From Alteriqipengyuania lutimaris (lineage in GTDB: Bacteria > Pseudomonadota > Alphaproteobacteria > Sphingomonadales > Sphingomonadaceae): a stretch of 64,000 nucleotides of DNA. The position numbers and the translations under genes are program-made. The notes under the pieces were generated by a model. That model was not told where the DNA came from. It searched no databases and saw only the letters and a program-made list of their open reading frames with translations. The first letter of the stretch is position 1, and each line of letters begins with the position of its first letter. This document shows, piece by piece, positions 56,527 through 64,000 of this stretch. Location: contig NZ_QRBB01000002.1 of NCBI RefSeq assembly GCF_003363135.1, positions 434,001 to 498,000 on the forward strand, written 5' to 3'.

Positions 56527-57222
56527 ATGAGTGATTTTCCCTTCGCCGCAATAGGCCTCGATCTCGATGGCACCCTCCTCGACACCAAGGCAGACCTTGC
56601 CGCGGCGGTGAACCATGCGCTGGCCGAGGGCGGATACGAGCAGGTCCCGGCGGAGCAGGTCGAGGGGCTGATCGGCGGCGGCGCGAAGGTGATGCTGGCG
56701 CGAGCGATCGAGGCGCAGGGCGGGAGCCTGGAAGACGCCGATTTCCGCCCGCTCTACAAGAGCCTGCTGCGCTATTACTCGGATCACAATGCGGTCTACA
56801 CGCAGCCCTTCCCGGGCGTGATCGAGACGCTGGACGAGCTGGCGGCGATGGACGTGACGCTGGCGGTGGTGACCAACAAGTTCGAAAGCTTCGCCGCCGA
56901 AATCCTCGCCGCGCTGGGCCTGCGCGATCGCTTCGTCACGCTGATCGGGGGCGACAGCTTGGGCAAGGATGCCGAGGGCAATTTCCGTGCGAAGCCCGCC
57001 GCCGATCCGATTCTCGCCGCCATCGAGCGCTGCGGCGGCGGCCCCTTCGCCTTCGTCGGCGACAGTTCCTACGACGTGATGGCCGCGCGTGCGGCGAAGG
57101 TCCCCGTCGTAGCGGCAGGATACGGCTATTGCGAGAAGCCGAAGGACCTTGGCGCGGATGCGGTGATCGACCGCTTCGCCGATCTCGTCCCCGCGCTGCG
57201 CCGGATCGCCCCCGCATCGTGA
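56527..57222 (+). CDS. gph: Phosphoglycolate phosphatase-type HAD hydrolase
   Basis: A 231-residue haloacid-dehalogenase-fold phosphatase. Nucleophile Asp12 and acid/base Asp14 in GLDLDGTLLDT, the Thr motif in AVVTNKF, Lys in FRAKPAADP and the acidic motif FVGDSSYDVMAARAA are all present. It dephosphorylates 2-phosphoglycolate, from RuBisCO-independent sources such as DNA repair. Start ATG 56527 is within the 60-base region shared with glmU. Confidence 0.9.
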   Translation: MSDFPFAAIGLDLDGTLLDTKADLAAAVNHALAEGGYEQVPAEQVEGLIGGGAKVMLARAIEAQGGSLEDADFRPLYKSLLRYYSDHNAVYTQPFPGVIETLDELAAMDVTLAVVTNKFESFAAEILAALGLRDRFVTLIGGDSLGKDAEGNFRAKPAADPILAAIERCGGGPFAFVGDSSYDVMAARAAKVPVVAAGYGYCEKPKDLGADAVIDRFADLVPALRRIAPAS

Positions 57223-57336
57223 TCAATCGACGAAAGCGCGCGATGGCCCGTCCAACGACATTGGCACCCGCGGCCTTGCGCGGGACACTCCGGCCATTCA
57301 TCAACCGATTGAAGCATTTACCCGGGGGACCCGAAC

Positions 57337-59499
57337 ATGAAATCCGCATCCATTCGCACGCTGCTGGCATCGCTTGCGGTGTCGGTCGCCGCAGCACCGC
57401 TGCTTACCTCCCCGCTTGCCGCGCAGGACACCAACACCGTGGTTGAACCCGAATTCGAAGCCGAGAACGATCCCTTCATCTGGCTAGAGGAAACCCGCAG
57501 CGATCGCGCGCTCGCCTGGGTCGAGAACGAGAACGGGAAGACCGTCGCCGCGCTGCAGACCGATCCGCGGTTCGAGCAGCTGAAGGCCGAAGCGCTGGCG
57601 ATCTTCAACGCGCAGGATCGTATCCCCAGCGTGAGCTTCACGCATTACGGCCTGGTCAATTTCTGGCAGGATGCGGACAATCCCAAGGGCCTCCTGCGGC
57701 GCACCACGCTCGAAAGCTGGCGCACCGACACCCCCGAGTGGGAAACCATCCTCGATATCGACGCGCTCGCCGCGGCGGAGGGCAAGGAGTGGGTCTACGG
57801 CGGGATGAGCTGCCTGCCGCCCGACGGCACGCGCTGCATGGTCTACCTGTCCGACGGCGGGAAAGATGCGCGGGTCGCGCGCGAATTCGACCTTGAGACA
57901 CTCGACTTCCTGCCCGCGTCGCAGAACCCTTTCGTCCTGCCCGAAAGCCAGGGCAGCGCAAGCTGGGTCGATAAGGACACGCTGCTGATCAGCCGCGATT
58001 TCGGCGAGGATACCGTCACCGACAGCTTCTACCCCTTCACCACCCGCGAGTGGAAGCGCGGCACGCCGATCGAGGATGCCAAGGAAATCTACCGCGGGGA
58101 GAAGAGCGACGTTTCGGCAGGCGCCTTCCTGCTGCGCGACAACGAGGGGACGATCCACGCACGCATGGCCTCGCGCGGCGTGTCGTTCCACGAGCGCGAG
58201 TATTTCGTCGAACGCGACGGCGAGTGGGTGAAGCTCGACCTGCCTCCGAAGGCGGGGCTTTCGGGGATCATCGATGGGCGCATCCTGTTCTACACCGATG
58301 TCGACTGGGAGACCCAGGGCAAGACCTTCCCCGCCGACGCGCTGGTTTCCGCGGACCTCGCGGAATGGAAGGCCGACCCCAACGGGGCGGATTTGTCGCT
58401 CGTCTGGGCACCGGGAGATCGCCAGACCAAGCAGAGCGTCACCTCGAACAAGTCGAGCCTCTATGTCAGCCTGCTCGACAATGTGCGCGGCGAGGTGCTC
58501 AAGTTCGACTTTGCCGACGGCGAATGGACCTCCACGCCGATCGCCCTCCCCGAGAACGCCACGGTCGGCGTCACCGCCGTTTCGGACGAAACCGACCAGA
58601 TCATGTTCATCTCGACCGATTTCCTCTCGCCCGGCACCTATTACTACGCCGAGGACGGTGTGGATCTTGAGGTCGTCAAGGAAAGCCCCAGCCGCTTCGA
58701 TGCCCAAGGCATGACGATCGAGCAGTTCGAGGCGACCAGCCCCGACGGGACCAAAATCCCCTACTTCCTCGTGAAGCCGCAGGGCATGGAAATGGATGGC
58801 AGCACGCCGGTGTTGATGGGCGGCTATGGCGGCTTCCAGGTACCGCGTCTGCCCGCCTATCTGGGCACGACCGGCAAGATGTGGCTCGAGCGCGGCAATG
58901 CCTACGTCCTCGCCAATATTCGCGGCGGAGGCGAATTCGGACCGAACTGGCACCAGAGCGCGATCCGCGAGAACAAGCAGCGCACGTGGGACGATTTCAT
59001 CGCCGTGGGCCGCGATCTCGTCGAACGCGGGATCACCAGCCCCGAGCATCTCGGCGTCGAAGGCGGCTCGCAGGGCGGGCTGCTGGTCGGCACCGCCTTC
59101 ACCCAGGCTCCCGACCTGTTCAACGCGGCGATCGTGCAGATCCCGCTGTTCGACATGCTGCGCTACCAGTTCATCGGCCGCGGCGCGTCGTGGATCGGCG
59201 AATATGGCGACCCGCGCATCCCCGAGCAGCGCGAATGGATCGAGGGCTATTCGCCCTACCAGAAGCTGCTGGAGGAGAAGGATTACCCGCGCGTGTTCTT
59301 CGTCACTTCGACCGCCGACGACCGCACGCACCCGAGCCACGGACGCAAGGCCGCGGCGCGCATGGCGGCGCAGGGCGACGACTACCTCTATTACGAGGAC
59401 ATGAAGGGCGGCCACTCGGGCGGGGTCGACAACGAACAGCGCGCGACGCTGCGCGCGATGCAGATCGTCTACCTGCTGCAACAGCTGGCGGACGACTGA
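57337..59499 (+). CDS. Exported prolyl oligopeptidase family peptidase (S9)
   Basis: A 720-residue exported peptidase. Signal peptide (TLLASLAVSVAAAPLLTSPL, cut near AAQD), an N-terminal seven-bladed beta-propeller and a C-terminal alpha/beta-hydrolase domain with Ser578 (EGGSQGGLLVG), Asp (ADDRTHPSHG, residue 661 or 662) and His693 (GGHSGG). The opening DPFIWLEETRSDRALAWVEN is the classical prolyl-oligopeptidase start. It probably cleaves Pro-containing peptides in the periplasm. Confidence 0.92.
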   Translation: MKSASIRTLLASLAVSVAAAPLLTSPLAAQDTNTVVEPEFEAENDPFIWLEETRSDRALAWVENENGKTVAALQTDPRFEQLKAEALAIFNAQDRIPSVSFTHYGLVNFWQDADNPKGLLRRTTLESWRTDTPEWETILDIDALAAAEGKEWVYGGMSCLPPDGTRCMVYLSDGGKDARVAREFDLETLDFLPASQNPFVLPESQGSASWVDKDTLLISRDFGEDTVTDSFYPFTTREWKRGTPIEDAKEIYRGEKSDVSAGAFLLRDNEGTIHARMASRGVSFHEREYFVERDGEWVKLDLPPKAGLSGIIDGRILFYTDVDWETQGKTFPADALVSADLAEWKADPNGADLSLVWAPGDRQTKQSVTSNKSSLYVSLLDNVRGEVLKFDFADGEWTSTPIALPENATVGVTAVSDETDQIMFISTDFLSPGTYYYAEDGVDLEVVKESPSRFDAQGMTIEQFEATSPDGTKIPYFLVKPQGMEMDGSTPVLMGGYGGFQVPRLPAYLGTTGKMWLERGNAYVLANIRGGGEFGPNWHQSAIRENKQRTWDDFIAVGRDLVERGITSPEHLGVEGGSQGGLLVGTAFTQAPDLFNAAIVQIPLFDMLRYQFIGRGASWIGEYGDPRIPEQREWIEGYSPYQKLLEEKDYPRVFFVTSTADDRTHPSHGRKAAARMAAQGDDYLYYEDMKGGHSGGVDNEQRATLRAMQIVYLLQQLADD

Positions 59500-59646
59500 T
59501 CGACCGCAGAATGGCAGGTCGCGCGGTGCCGGCGCGCCCTGCCCCTACGGCATCGCGGCCCGTGCCGCGCAGTGTTGCCAGAATGGCTGGAACCTGCCAC
59601 TCCGCAGCCAATTTTTAGATTGTAGAACACTAGCGGAGAGACACTC

Positions 59647-60576
59647 ATGAGCATCTCGTTCAAAGACAAGGTCGCAATCGTCACCGGCGCAGGCGGCGGC
59701 CTCGGCCGCGCCTATGCGCTCGAACTCGGGCGCCGCGGCGCGAAGGTCGTGGTCAACGATCTGGGCGGTGCGCGCGACGGCACCGGATCGTCCGACGCGG
59801 CGGCCGAAGTGGTCGAGGAAATCGAGAAGGCCGGCGGCGAGGCGATGGCCAACGGCGCGAGCGTGACCGAATACGAGCAGATGGAAAAGATGATCGCCGA
59901 CGCCAAGCAGAAGTGGGGCGGCGTCCACGTGCTCATCAACAATGCGGGCGTGCTGCGCGACAAGAGCTTCGCCAAGATGGAGCCGGCCGACTTCGAATTC
60001 GTCGTCGACGTGCACCTCAACGGATCGGCCAACGCGACCAAGGCCGTGTGGGAAACCATGCGCGAACAGGCCTATGGCCGCATCCTGATGACCGCCAGCT
60101 CCACCGGCCTGTTCGGCAATTTCGGCCAGGCCAACTACGGCGCGGCTAAGCTGGGCCTCGCGGGCCTCACCAAGACGCTCCAGCTCGAAGGCGCGAAGTA
60201 CAACATCAAGGTCAACACGCTCAGCCCCGTCGCGGGCACGCGCATGACCGAGGACCTGTTTCCCAAGGAAGCTTTCGAGCTGTTCGCGCCGGAAAACGTC
60301 GTTCCCGCCGCGCTCTACCTCGTCAGCGAAGATGCACCGACCAACGCCATCGTCGGCGCGGGCGCGGGTGGCTTCCACTCGGCATGGGTGGTGATGAACG
60401 ACGCGGTGTGGCTGCCCGAGGGTGAGCGCACGGTCGAAGGCTTCGCCGAAAACTGGGAAAAGATCAGCGAGCAGAGCAATCTGCGCGCGCCGCAGTCCGG
60501 CCAGGAGCAGTCGGGCGCGATCCTGACCGCGATGCAGAAGGTGACCGGCACCGGCCCGGGTTCGGCACGCGGCTAG
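59647..60576 (+). CDS. SDR oxidoreductase, MFE-2-like 3-hydroxyacyl-CoA dehydrogenase type
   Basis: A 309-residue short-chain dehydrogenase. NAD(P) motif VTGAGGGLGRAYALELGRRG, acidic VVVNDLGGARDG, the Ser in LMTASSTGLFG and Tyr164/Lys168 in QANYGAAKLG are all present. The GGGLGRAYALELGRRGAKVVVNDLG pattern is that of the SDR domain of peroxisomal-type multifunctional enzyme, which oxidises 3-hydroxyacyl-CoA. It stands alone, without thiolase or hydratase beside it. CGGAGAGA precedes the ATG. Confidence 0.88.
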   Translation: MSISFKDKVAIVTGAGGGLGRAYALELGRRGAKVVVNDLGGARDGTGSSDAAAEVVEEIEKAGGEAMANGASVTEYEQMEKMIADAKQKWGGVHVLINNAGVLRDKSFAKMEPADFEFVVDVHLNGSANATKAVWETMREQAYGRILMTASSTGLFGNFGQANYGAAKLGLAGLTKTLQLEGAKYNIKVNTLSPVAGTRMTEDLFPKEAFELFAPENVVPAALYLVSEDAPTNAIVGAGAGGFHSAWVVMNDAVWLPEGERTVEGFAENWEKISEQSNLRAPQSGQEQSGAILTAMQKVTGTGPGSARG

Positions 60577-60680
60577 CCTGACTGCGACCCGACGGAGGGC
60601 CTACCCGCTCCGTCGAGCCGTATTGACCACGTAACACACCGGTCGTAGCCTTCCCTTCGAGACAGGGGAGGTTTCGGCCG

Positions 60681-61832
60681 GTGTATTCTGAAGACGATAT
60701 CAACTCCGCCATCGAAGCGGATGCGCTGAGCGCGGATGCCGCCGCATCCTTCCGTGCACACATGAGCGAGGTCCGTGGTATCAGCCGCGGCGACGAGGAG
60801 AATTTCAGGCTTCTCAACTCCTTCAACGACATCTTCGTCGCGATCGGCATCTGTATCATGCTGTTCGCCGCGGGCGCCATTGGCCAGCAGCTGGGTCAGC
60901 TGATCGTGCCCGAGCCGAGCTGGAACTGGGAAGCGGGCGGAGCCGCGTGGGAGGCACAGAGCCGCCAGAGCAGCCTGAGCACGGCGGTGCAGATCGCGGT
61001 CGCGGCGGGGCTCGTCGCACTGGTCTCCTGGCCGCTCGCGGAATTCTTCACGCGGGCAAGGCGCATGGCGCTGCCCTCGATCATCCTGCTGCTCGCCTTC
61101 GTCGGCGCGATATTCGTCGGTTCGACCGCCCTCGGCGTGTCGCTCGTCGGAACCGAGACGAGCGAACCTTACGCGGGCTACTTCGTCGCCGGCGCGGGTC
61201 TGATCGCCGCCCTTTTCGCATGCGCCCACTGGCTGCGCTTCAAGGTCCCGATCACGGTCGCCGCCGGTGCCGCAGCGCTCGCCGCGACGCTGATCGGCCT
61301 CATCCTTGCCGCTCTGCACCCATTGGACATCGATCACGGCCAGGTCGCGCTGTGGCTCACCTTCGTCGCCGGGCTGGGCGTCTTCATCTTCGCGATGACG
61401 TGGGACCTGAAGGATCCGGAGCGGATCACGCGCCGCAGCGACGTCGCCTTCTGGCTCCACCTGCTCGCCGCACCCATGATCGCGCACCCGATCTTCTACC
61501 AGCTGGGGGTCGTCGACGGATCGGATATCGGTATGGCCAACGCGATCGCGGTGCTGGCGATCTATATCGCCTTCGGGATCGTGGCGCTGATCGTGGACCG
61601 GCGCGCGCTGCTCGTCTCCGCGCTGGTCTACGTGCTGTTCGCGCTGGCCTTCCTGTTCGACCGCTTCGGCGCGGTCGAGCTGACCGTGGCGCTGACCGCG
61701 CTGGTGATCGGATCGGCGCTGCTCACGCTGTCGGCCTTCTGGGCTCCGATCCGCCGCGGCGTGCTGGGCATAGTACCCTACGACTGGCGCGACGCCCTGC
61801 CGAGCAGCGAGCGCGATCTGGTCGCGGCCTGA
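60681..61832 (+). CDS. Large multi-span membrane protein
   Basis: A 383-residue protein with a soluble N-terminus (EDDINSAIEADALSADAAAS) and about nine to ten hydrophobic segments. The N-terminal helix followed by LLNSFNDIFVAIGICIMLFA resembles DUF2157-like proteins, but this is only a loose similarity. Start is GTG 60681. No transport motif is seen. Confidence 0.72.
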   Translation: MYSEDDINSAIEADALSADAAASFRAHMSEVRGISRGDEENFRLLNSFNDIFVAIGICIMLFAAGAIGQQLGQLIVPEPSWNWEAGGAAWEAQSRQSSLSTAVQIAVAAGLVALVSWPLAEFFTRARRMALPSIILLLAFVGAIFVGSTALGVSLVGTETSEPYAGYFVAGAGLIAALFACAHWLRFKVPITVAAGAAALAATLIGLILAALHPLDIDHGQVALWLTFVAGLGVFIFAMTWDLKDPERITRRSDVAFWLHLLAAPMIAHPIFYQLGVVDGSDIGMANAIAVLAIYIAFGIVALIVDRRALLVSALVYVLFALAFLFDRFGAVELTVALTALVIGSALLTLSAFWAPIRRGVLGIVPYDWRDALPSSERDLVAA

Positions 61833-61841
61833 AATGGGATT

Positions 61842-61861
61842 CCCCTCCCCTGAGGGAGGGG
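61842..61861. repeat. Short G/C hairpin between convergent genes
   Basis: CCCCTCCC (61842-61849), CTGA, GGGAGGGG (61854-61861): a perfect 8-bp inverted repeat with a four-base loop, between the ends of the convergent membrane-protein and DUF2794 genes. No T-run. It could be a REP-like unit or a bidirectional transcription stop. Confidence 0.5.
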
Positions 61862-61871
61862 GACAGGGGTC

Positions 61872-62222
61872 CTAGTCGATCGCCTTGAGCAGTCGCCGTT
61901 CGAGCGGGGCGAGCACGCCGGCTAGATCGTGGCCCCGCTTCAAGACCTGTCCGTGCTCGCCGAACAAGGTCCACATGCCCTGCTTGTTGCGCAAGGCAGG
62001 GCGCTTTTCCACCCGCGCCTGCGGACGCTCGGCGGTGCGGCGGAAGGCGGCGAAGGATGCGGCGTCGCGGCCGAAATCCATCGCGTAATCGCGCCACTCG
62101 CCCGCTGCGACCATCCGCCCGTAGAGGTCGAGAATGCGCATCAGCTCGTCCCGCCCGAAGCCGATCTGGTTGGGCTTCGTACCCGGAAACGCCAGCACCG
62201 TACCGCCAGGATTGCCCGCCAT
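61872..62222 (-). CDS. DUF2794 protein
   Basis: A 116-residue protein matching DUF2794 (alphaproteobacterial): FGRDELMRILDLYGRMVAAG, WRDYAMDFGRDAASFAAFRR, then RPALRNKQGMWTLFGEHGQVLKRGH. Function unknown. Its ATG overlaps the cysE stop by one base, so the two genes are coupled. Confidence 0.85.
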   Translation of the reverse strand: MAGNPGGTVLAFPGTKPNQIGFGRDELMRILDLYGRMVAAGEWRDYAMDFGRDAASFAAFRRTAERPQARVEKRPALRNKQGMWTLFGEHGQVLKRGHDLAGVLAPLERRLLKAID

Positions 62223-62929
62223 CAGCTATCGGTTCCGCTGCGGCGGAGGGGATCGGGCGCCGAGTGGTCCGCCTTCAGCGCCTCTATCTCCGCGCGCAAT
62301 TCCACGATCTGGGCTTCGAGCGTGTCGGTCCGGCGCAGGCCATTCGCGTTTTCATCGCAGGGCTCGTCGCACGGCGTGCCGTAGGGGATGAATTCGCGCA
62401 GCCATTCCTCCGCCGGAACCAGCGTGGAGCGGGCCTTCATGCCGATCATGGTCGCCCCGCTCGGCACATCGTCGGTGACGACGGCATTCGCGCCGATCCG
62501 CGCGCGCTCGCCCACCGTGATCGGGCCGATCACCTGCGCGCCCGAGCCGACGATCGCATAGTCGCCCAGCGTAGGGTGGCGCTTGCCCCCCTGCCCGTTG
62601 GTGGGATTGGTCCCGCCCAGCGTCACGCACTGGTAGATCGTCACCCAGTCGCCGATCTCGGCGGTTTCGCCGATCACGGTGAAGCCGTGGTCGATGAAGA
62701 AATACTTGCCGATCTTGGCCCCGGGGTGGATGTCGATCGCCGTCAGGAAGCGCGAGAAATGGTTGACCAGCCGCGCGAGGAAGAACAGCCGCGCCTCGAA
62801 CAGCCAGTGCGCGACGCGGTGCAGCCCGAGGGCGAGCACGCCCGGATAGAGCAGCACTTCCCACCGCGATCGTGGCGCGGGGTCCCGCTTCTTCACGGAG
62901 TCGAGATAGTCGATCAGACCCACGAACAT
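62222..62929 (-). CDS. cysE: Serine O-acetyltransferase (EpsC/CysE type)
   Basis: A 235-residue left-handed beta-helix acyltransferase making O-acetylserine for cysteine synthesis. IDIHPGAKIGKYFFIDHGFT, then GETAEIGDWVTIYQCVTLGG, then RHPTLGDYAIVGSGAQVIGP are the hexapeptide repeats with the catalytic Asp-His pair (IDHG). It lacks the long N-terminal helical domain of E. coli CysE, as in the EpsC subgroup. A C-terminal coiled coil (TLEAQIVELRAEIEALKADH) is present. Confidence 0.92.
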   Translation of the reverse strand: MFVGLIDYLDSVKKRDPAPRSRWEVLLYPGVLALGLHRVAHWLFEARLFFLARLVNHFSRFLTAIDIHPGAKIGKYFFIDHGFTVIGETAEIGDWVTIYQCVTLGGTNPTNGQGGKRHPTLGDYAIVGSGAQVIGPITVGERARIGANAVVTDDVPSGATMIGMKARSTLVPAEEWLREFIPYGTPCDEPCDENANGLRRTDTLEAQIVELRAEIEALKADHSAPDPLRRSGTDS

Positions 62930-62958
62930 CGTCTCATGAGTGTTTCACCCTTCATCGC

Positions 62959-63597
62959 CTAAAGCAAGCGGCCTTGCGAAGGGCCGATCATCGATTCGAG
63001 CGCATCGCGGCACAGGTTACGCGTCGGCCGCGATTGTCGTTCCAATGCGAGACGATCGAGCGTGGCGACAAAGCGCTCGGCCGCATCGAAACTGCGCGTC
63101 ATGCGCGGGACAACGTAGGTAAGTGCATCCTCGCCGATTACGAGCCCGCGCCGTTCAGCGTGGCTGACGATCAGATCGCGCATCATCTCGTCGTCGGGTG
63201 AGCCGATTTCGAGCGGCAGCGCAGCGCCGAGGCGAGAGCGCAAATCGGGCAGGGTGATGTCCCACGGCCCCTCGCCCTCGTGCCCGCCTTCGGGGATCAG
63301 CAGCAGCGGCGTGCCCTGCTCCTGCGCGCGGTTCCAGCGGTGGAACAGCGCGGTCTCGTCCATGGCGTCGGCCGGATCGATCGTCTCGCCCAGGCCGGCA
63401 TGTTCAAACCAGCGCCCGAGCAGCGACTTGCCCGAGCGTGGCGGGCCGCGAAGGATCGCGGTGCGGAAGGGCCAGCCGGCGGCATCGCGCAGCGCATCGA
63501 CCACGCCTGCATTGGCATCGCCGATCACGATGCTGGCGGGGTCTCCCTCGCGCGCCGGGGGGAGCGGGAGTGCGATCTGCGAAGCGGGCTTGCCCAT
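62959..63597 (-). CDS. DnaA-homologous regulator Hda-like protein
   Basis: A 212-residue AAA+ protein resembling the DnaA core but lacking the DNA-binding domain: P-loop-like GPPRSGKSL (51-59), then sensor-like segments (PDLRSRLGAALPLEIGSPDD, then RSFDAAERFVATLDRLALER). Sphingomonad Hda-like proteins help inactivate DnaA-ATP after initiation. It precedes cysE by about 30 bases on the same strand. Confidence 0.85.
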   Translation of the reverse strand: MGKPASQIALPLPPAREGDPASIVIGDANAGVVDALRDAAGWPFRTAILRGPPRSGKSLLGRWFEHAGLGETIDPADAMDETALFHRWNRAQEQGTPLLLIPEGGHEGEGPWDITLPDLRSRLGAALPLEIGSPDDEMMRDLIVSHAERRGLVIGEDALTYVVPRMTRSFDAAERFVATLDRLALERQSRPTRNLCRDALESMIGPSQGRLL

Positions 63598-63612
63598 GGC
63601 GTGGCCACCTGC

Positions 63613-64000
63613 CTAGCGGCTGATGGTGAGGTTGTTGCCAGCGCGCTGCACGTTGTAGCCGCGCTGCGCGAGCGCGCCGACCAGTTCGTCGATCGTGCCC
63701 GCATAGCTCACGCTCATCACCGACGTCCCGCCGATCGCGGTGCTGGCGACCGAGGCGCCGCGAATGCCCGGAGTCCCGCGCACGGTCGACAGCCCGGCAT
63801 CGAAGGCCGCTGCATCGGGCGTCGGGAAGTTGATGAACAGGTTGACGACGCTCGCGACTTCGCCTTCGGGGCCATCGGCCACCTGCGCGGCATTGGCATC
63901 CGCCACGCTGTCTTCCTCGGTCTGCGTCGTGCGGTTGCGCGCGGCTTCGGCACGGGCCAGGATCGCGCGGCTCTCCGCGATGAGGCGCGCGATGTCGGCG
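63613..64000 (-). CDS. Partial protein with a small ferredoxin-like C-terminal domain
   Basis: At least 128 residues are visible; the start lies beyond the right edge. A charged Ala/Arg/Glu helix (LIAESRAILARAEAARNRTT) leads to a small alpha/beta domain (VVNLFINFPTPDAAAFDAGL, then TIDELVGALAQRGYNVQRAG, ending NNLTISR) resembling heavy-metal-associated-type folds but without a CxxC. The neighbouring position upstream of hda is common in sphingomonads. Function unknown. Confidence 0.6.
   Translation of the reverse strand, partial: ADIARLIAESRAILARAEAARNRTTQTEEDSVADANAAQVADGPEGEVASVVNLFINFPTPDAAAFDAGLSTVRGTPGIRGASVASTAIGGTSVMSVSYAGTIDELVGALAQRGYNVQRAGNNLTISR

Noticed and set aside
60590..60615. 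CGACGGAG...CTCCGTCG inverted repeat after the SDR gene as a terminator
   Set aside because: An 8-bp stem with a ten-base loop is present, but no T-run follows, so I do not call it.

Overview
The window is about 64 kb of GC-rich, densely coding chromosome. Its gene content and neighbourhoods (plsX-fabH-ihfA-merR behind rpmF, mutY-DciA-like-dsbA-dsbA-smc, an F1 cluster atpHAG-D-C separated from F0 genes, aerobic-type CobT, DUF2794, an Hda-like DnaA homologue) point to an alphaproteobacterium, most likely a sphingomonad of the Erythrobacter/Qipengyuania type. This placement is inferred from family knowledge; no 16S rRNA is present. I see no rRNA, tRNA, CRISPR array, insertion sequence or prophage. 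It reads as core chromosome with a few small accessory pockets.

Layout. 1-1 kb: start of a small membrane-protein gene with two operator-like palindromes over its promoter, two small proteins and a clear terminator. 1-5 kb: a leftward operon of serine hydrolase, nudC, a FrnE-like DsbA protein and a glycosidase-like gene interrupted by two in-frame amber codons. 5-12.7 kb: mutY opposite a DUF721 (DciA-like) gene, two exported thioredoxin-fold proteins, smc and a UbiE-like methyltransferase. 12.7-15.9 kb: leftward lipid-synthesis and nucleoid operon rpmF, plsX, fabH, ihfA, merR. 16-21 kb: MAPEG protein, metallo-hydrolase, a likely frameshifted lipoprotein, a RecF-like ATPase, an S24/LexA-like repressor divergent from two small genes, and an unknown exported protein. 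21-25 kb: aldehyde dehydrogenase, a ThDP enzyme of the acetolactate synthase family and a 2-hydroxyacid dehydrogenase, then a pair of REP-like palindromes. 25-32 kb: cysS (with an internal low-GC patch), small membrane and lipoprotein genes, nitroreductase, cobT and transaldolase. 32-39.5 kb: an outer-membrane DUF2490 protein, exported unknowns, priA, an iron-sulfur photolyase and a siderophore-interacting flavoprotein. 39.6-46.4 kb: succinate-semialdehyde dehydrogenase, a TetR regulator overlapping a convergent membrane-protein gene, a PEP-mutase family protein, ada, and a membrane-anchored trypsin-like protease.

46.6-53.8 kb holds the F1-ATPase cluster in the order H, A, G, lipoprotein, D, exported protein, membrane protein, lipobox methyltransferase, C. 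The four non-ATPase genes inside it are the most unusual organisational feature. 53.8-64 kb: VanZ-like protein, an HNH remnant without a normal start codon, a lipoprotein, glmU divergent from gph, an S9 peptidase, an SDR enzyme, a large membrane protein, DUF2794, cysE and hda, with a further gene running off the right edge.

The genes do not form one dedicated novel system. The observations most worth a second look are the double-amber glycosidase gene, the genes embedded in the atp cluster, the repressor locus with repeated operator-like half-sites, the promoter-overlapping tandem palindromes at the left edge and the base-composition patch inside cysS.
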